Below are positions 60,075 to 64,000 of a stretch of 64,000 nucleotides of DNA, piece by piece. Made by a program: the position numbers and the translations under genes. The DNA is from Micropterix aruncella (Eukaryota; Arthropoda; Insecta; Lepidoptera; Micropterigidae), in assembly GCA_944548615.1 (NCBI GenBank), contig OX155980.1, forward strand, positions 41,379,865-41,443,864, read 5' to 3'. Numbering within the stretch: the first letter of the stretch is position 1; each line of letters begins with the position of its first letter. Below the pieces are notes generated by a model. It saw nothing but the letters and a program-made list of their open reading frames with translations. It did no database searches and was not told the DNA's origin.

Positions 60075-62000
60075 GAGGCATAATATGAACAATTTTAAAA
60101 TATTGTTTTTAATATACTGTAATTTGGGTAAATAACAGTATTTGAACACTGAGTAGGTCTTTTAAGACTAATGACTGGGTAGTCCTGAGCTTTCTTCAAA
60201 CTCTAGTATGGGTGTCCGCTGTCAGCTATCCAACTTTAAAGTGTTTAGATTTAAGTGTGTATATATTTTAAGGTTCTGAGCAAACCGTACTATCGAAATT
60301 GTATTCGTCTGATTGTCTGGACCTAAGTACAGTCGATTATCTGGGCCAGTTCAAAAGTACAGTATATTTATATAGCTTAAAGGTGTAGTATATAATATAC
60401 AAAAAATTTAGTATAGTTATATAACTCGCTGGCGTGCGCGTAGATCAATAGTGTGTCTCCAATAAAACACCAATTCTTCGTGTCTTGGTGTAGTGTTCAA
60501 TCCAGTATGAAATTAGGATATTATGTAGTTCGCGCCTGTAACAATACAAACTGTGGTCAATTCCTTATTATTTTATCATAATAAATTCATTCAAACATAA
60601 AGGATTGTTAAAAATAATGGTAGAAAAACATACATACATACATTCAAACATATAATTACGCTTTCTGCGTTTTGCGATTATTGCATTTCAGTAAACATAA
60701 GCATCATAGAAGATGAACAAGAAGTAGAGAAACGCTTTATTCGTTAGAAAAGGCGAGCTTATTGCCTGCACGCAATATTTGAAATTACGGAAAACAGCGG
60801 AAATTTGTCGGATAATGCCGAATAATCAGTCGATAAACTCGAAAATTTATTTACAAATGACGGTAACTATTTTTTGAATTATAAATTCAGTGTAACAAGT
60901 ATCCAGAATTGTTTATTAAAACCTAAAAATTAATTTAATAATTAAAATGTATGTTGTCGGCTTCGAAGTAGACAACATCGCTTACAATACAACTACCACA
61001 CCACGACCCAGTCCACCAACATTTTTCGTAGGCTGATTGAAGTACTACAGCTCTTTCAGCCAAAATTTTCTTTTATGGCTTCAATCCCATCAAAACGTCT
61101 TCGTCGATACAGTTATATTAGCATAGAAATCAGGGAAAAGCTAGGCGGGGACTTACTACGTGGAGTACGGTGCTTGGCCAATAACGTTCGTTCAGTTTTT
61201 GGCTGAAAATTCTTGCACAATTTTTATTGTGCGATGGTGTCTATCTTGGCGCAAAATCCATGCATTGTTTTTCCACAAATCTGGTCATTTACGGCGGATA
61301 TCCCTGCGTGAACGCCTCTAAAAAATATTCGTAGTTCTTGCGCCACATAGTCGCCACGTAGTTGAAGCAAACTGTCAGCATAACTGGATTTTCTACCGAC
61401 TATGATGCGATTTTAGGGTTTTTGCTCATTTTCGAGGCGCTATTCCGAAGACTATTAGCTTATTTGCATGTCATACTCGTAAACCCATTTCTGGTGGCCA
61501 GTTATTTCGCATTTTATGGAGGTGGAGTATGTAGAAGCTCGGGAAGTCATGTCTTCAGTGACCTGTTATCGATATTAATCTTCCTTAAAGATTTCGATTG
61601 CTTATTTGCATTTATGCCAGGCTCTTTCATGGTCATATGGGGGAAATAATCCTGTTTTAGATCCCGGGTTAAGTCTTCAACGGATTGCGAGTATGGTGCA
61701 GAAGGTAAAGATGTTTTCCTTCTTTGTAGTTTCACCCTTCGCTTTATTTTTATTTTATTTATTTATTTATTTTATTGGTTTATTTTATATTTGTAGTTTT
61801 ACACTTCGCATCGCAGGGTCGTTAACCGCTACCACTCAGGCGCATCGGGTTGGCGTAGCGTTGAACGGATAGGCTGATTTCAGGGGATTAGATTTTATAA
61901 TTGAAATCGTATTAGTTGCATAGGTACATAAATAAATACTATGGTAACAATAACACTGACAAGATGCATCCTACTAAGTTTATTTACCTGCAAATTTCTC
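60075..62000. other. intron E-F, no gene seen
   Basis: AT-rich; short ORF at 61362-61649 without recognised domain; TTTA-rich run at 61745-61790. No shared repeat was noticed. Confidence 0.45.
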
Positions 62001-62006
62001 ATCCAG

Positions 62007-62241
62007 GTACTTATTCAGGAGTGGAAATGTGGAGCACCCTTCTGATCGATTCTACAATACCAGCATCGAAGTACTCGCTACTAATACTCCAGCGAACGCC
62101 ACTAGTGATGGATACGCCTTAGTGGGAAATTTCGACACCTTGGGAATTGCGAAAGGACCAATAGAGCCTTACCTGGGAAAGATCTCTGCTATCAGACTTC
62201 ATATACACAGCGACAGCTCTAACTGGGTGATCCTAAGCGAA
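62007..62241 (+). CDS. Mgat4: Mgat4 exon F: C-terminal lectin-like domain
   Basis: The acceptor TTTCTCATCCAG precedes 62007 and the donor GAA|GTACGT follows 62241. The first base G completes Arg with exon E. Residues 431-508: YLFRSGNVEHPSDRFYNTSI, DGYALVGNFDTLGIAKG and KISAIRLHIHSDSSNWVILS. The conserved YLF.SGN.EHP.D motif and the WVILSE end are diagnostic of MGAT4. Confidence 0.96.
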
Positions 62242-62244
62242 GTA

Positions 62245-63500
62245 CGTATAATGACGTAATATTTTACAGCAATTTCTGAGCGTTGGTTCAACGTAAGTAA
62301 ACAAATAATGAACATTTGAAATGTTTTAAATCCCTTTCAGAGTTTGTAAGTATTCAATAAAACATAAGAAAATTACATTATATTTCTCCGCGTATTACTC
62401 ATAAAATATAGAAGATTATTAAATAAAACTTTTATGCCATGAAACTTTAGGCCTGTATTTCTTTCTATTTAGATATATTTTTTTAATCTATCCTATTTAA
62501 ATGATATAAAGCAGTATTGTTTAGAAGACGCACTAGAACACAACTTCTACAATAGCATCGCCTCACAAGACATTCGGGCTTATAGAAGTCTCTGTTGTGT
62601 CAGAGATTAAAAATAAAAACCCGCTATTTGTAACTATACTATTTGTGTAACATTTAGAGTTAAAATATTTCTAATTATTCCTTTTATTTAAATTATACCA
62701 TGTGTTGTTTTAGAGCTACCCCACGTATCCCCTCTTAAATGTTTTCAGTTTCGGTGCTTCCACTGGTTTTTCAAAGAGAATCATAAAGATAGGTATTATT
62801 GGATCGGGATATTACTAATGTTTTTGATATTGTCTCCATTGGTATCAATGGCATTGTCGAGTACTTATATTCACATGCTTCTACATGTTTCTAAAAAATA
62901 TTTTAATTGTTGGTGTTACACTCTGTATACGCAAGTTTCAAATAAATTGGGAGCAGAGGGGTTTATCTATCAGACCTTAGACTTGGAGATGCCATCGCCT
63001 TCTTCACTAATTTTGCCGACAATCAAAAATATTGACGCTTTTCTTAATCCAATTGAGCAGATTACAGACTGGCAAAATAGAGTATATATAAAATGTGGAT
63101 TTATATGGCAACTAAATAATCTTGGCAGCTGTTTCTTCAATTCCTCTCTTCCAACATGGCAATGTATAATCACCAAGCTAAAGATAAATCGCATATAATA
63201 TTTTGCCAATTCGTTGAAGTTTTTAGATTAAAAAATAATCAATACCTACATAATTTATTTATCGCTTTGTTTTCGAAATATAATGTTTTTAAGATGTTTA
63301 GCAAAATCTCTAATAAATTTTCAGCCGCCTATTGAAAAATATTCTCTGCTTGAATTATGTAAGTACCTATAACAGGTAAATGCTATTAACTAAACGTTTG
63401 TAGCATTTTCTGTGGATAACTTATGTAAATTCACGCTTGTTGCGTTATTTATAAATATTACTACCTGTTTATAAAATCGGCACTTTACACATTTTTTCTA
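62245..63500. other. intron F-G, no gene seen
   Basis: A plus ORF at 62818-63198 has no recognised domain and does not fit exon phases. Confidence 0.5.
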
Positions 63501-63506
63501 TTTCAG

Positions 63507-63536
63507 ATTCACATTGAGACCATTCAGAAGAGATGA
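63507..63536 (+). CDS. Mgat4: Mgat4 exon G: last 9 codons and stop
   Basis: The acceptor TTCTATTTCAG precedes 63507. Phase 0; encodes IHIETIQKR then TGA (63534-63536). Vertebrate MGAT4A ends in a similar EIHIKK-type strand, so the exon is the natural C-terminus rather than read-through. Confidence 0.9.
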   Translation: MHIETIQKR

Positions 63537-63718
63537 CGTTTCAAGTTCGGCTCTCTCGGGCAGATAGGATTCCTGGCTCACTCGTTGCCATATTAAAACA
63601 TAACTTTTCCCTGTGGTTTTGAAAATTCTCAGTGAACCACTATAGTCAACATCGACAAGCCTTTTTTAAAAAGGTTTTCGCAGCGAAGCTCCGATTTTAT
63701 TCTGTATTATATCCGACG

Positions 63719-63724
63719 AATAAA
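63719..63724 (+). terminator. polyadenylation signal AATAAA
   Basis: First canonical AATAAA after the Mgat4 stop, 183 bp downstream. It implies a 3' UTR of about 0.2 kb; the cleavage site is expected 10-30 bp later. Confidence 0.6.
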
Positions 63725-64000
63725 ATTTGAGTGCTAGAAATAATTTTCCAAACAAATTTTATTCAATGCTGTTTTGAAAAATATTTCCATCGCTGCTTTG
63801 GGGACCTTTCCTATTTTAATGAGTCATCTGTCTTTTTATCGATTATGGGCATTAATAACTTTACCAATGTCAAAATGGTTAATATGTAAACTAACCAAAG
63901 CTATTAGACGTAATCAATTGTGATAGAATATGAAGCAGGTAAACATATTTACTGTAGTTATAATATATTTCAGAGAAGAAAAAAAGTTAATGTCGTTGAA

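Larger units (their letters stand above)
28307..63745 (+). other. Mgat4: MGAT4-type gene (transcription unit, 5' end not found)
   Basis: Seven exons with canonical GT/AG borders join with matching phases: GG|GT, CA|A, clean, clean, AG|G, clean. They form one frame of 517 residues ending at TGA 63534-63536. The product belongs to glycosyltransferase family 54, alpha-1,3-mannosyl-glycoprotein 4-beta-N-acetylglucosaminyltransferase, a type II Golgi membrane enzyme that uses UDP-GlcNAc to start the beta-1,4 branch on the alpha-1,3 mannose arm of N-glycans. Vertebrate MGAT4A is about 535 residues, so only the cytoplasmic tail, membrane anchor and perhaps a little of the stem are missing. Introns range from about 1 kb to 20.2 kb and carry most of the repeats in the window. 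MGAT4A versus MGAT4B type cannot be settled here. Confidence 0.93.

Noticed and set aside
62818..63198. 126-codon ORF between the last two Mgat4 exons
   Set aside because: Hydrophobic low-complexity content, no acceptor/donor fit, and exons F and G join in phase without it.

Overview
This window is eukaryotic and almost certainly from an insect. The mix of repeats (R1-clade, RTE-like and restriction-endonuclease-type LINEs, a CsRn1-like Ty3/Gypsy element, mariner and other Tc1-like DNA elements, long (TA)n tracts) and the large repeat-filled introns point to a moth or butterfly. That order-level call is an inference; no sequence search was possible.

Only one host gene is supported. It lies on the + strand and occupies the right half of the window. 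Seven exons (28307-28540, 48780-49101, 50625-51066, 52094-52189, 59872-60068, 62007-62241, 63507-63536) have GT/AG borders and matching phases. Together they give one open frame of 517 residues plus stop. The product is an MGAT4-type N-acetylglucosaminyltransferase (GT54), a Golgi enzyme that adds the beta-1,4-GlcNAc branch to N-glycans. The first exon(s), with the start codon and membrane anchor, were not found and may lie upstream of the window or in the first 28 kb. A polyadenylation signal lies at 63719.

The rest is repeats. 1-28306: a tRNA-headed SINE and a partial copy, a broken mariner, an RTE-like LINE with a (TAA)n tail, several copies of an unnamed dispersed family (here 'H'), an insertion element ('L') inside one H copy, an RT fragment, and a 619-bp tandem array between two ~200-bp (TA)n blocks. 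Intron 28541-48779: a 239-bp tandem duplication, a perfect 21-bp hairpin next to a 9-bp minisatellite, a decayed R1-clade LINE, two copies of a dispersed repeat ('J', one split by another repeat 'F'), and an antisense CsRn1-like LTR retrotransposon with both LTRs but a deleted integrase core. Intron 52190-59871: a TIR-flanked DNA transposon remnant that has received two almost identical head-to-tail copies of a LINE with a C-terminal restriction-like endonuclease.

No CRISPR array, rRNA, functional tRNA or second host gene could be supported. I found no convincing undescribed functional system. The most unusual structures are the (TA)n-bounded 619-bp array, the nested TIR element/tandem LINE, and a 22-bp snap-back hairpin present in only one of the two LTRs.
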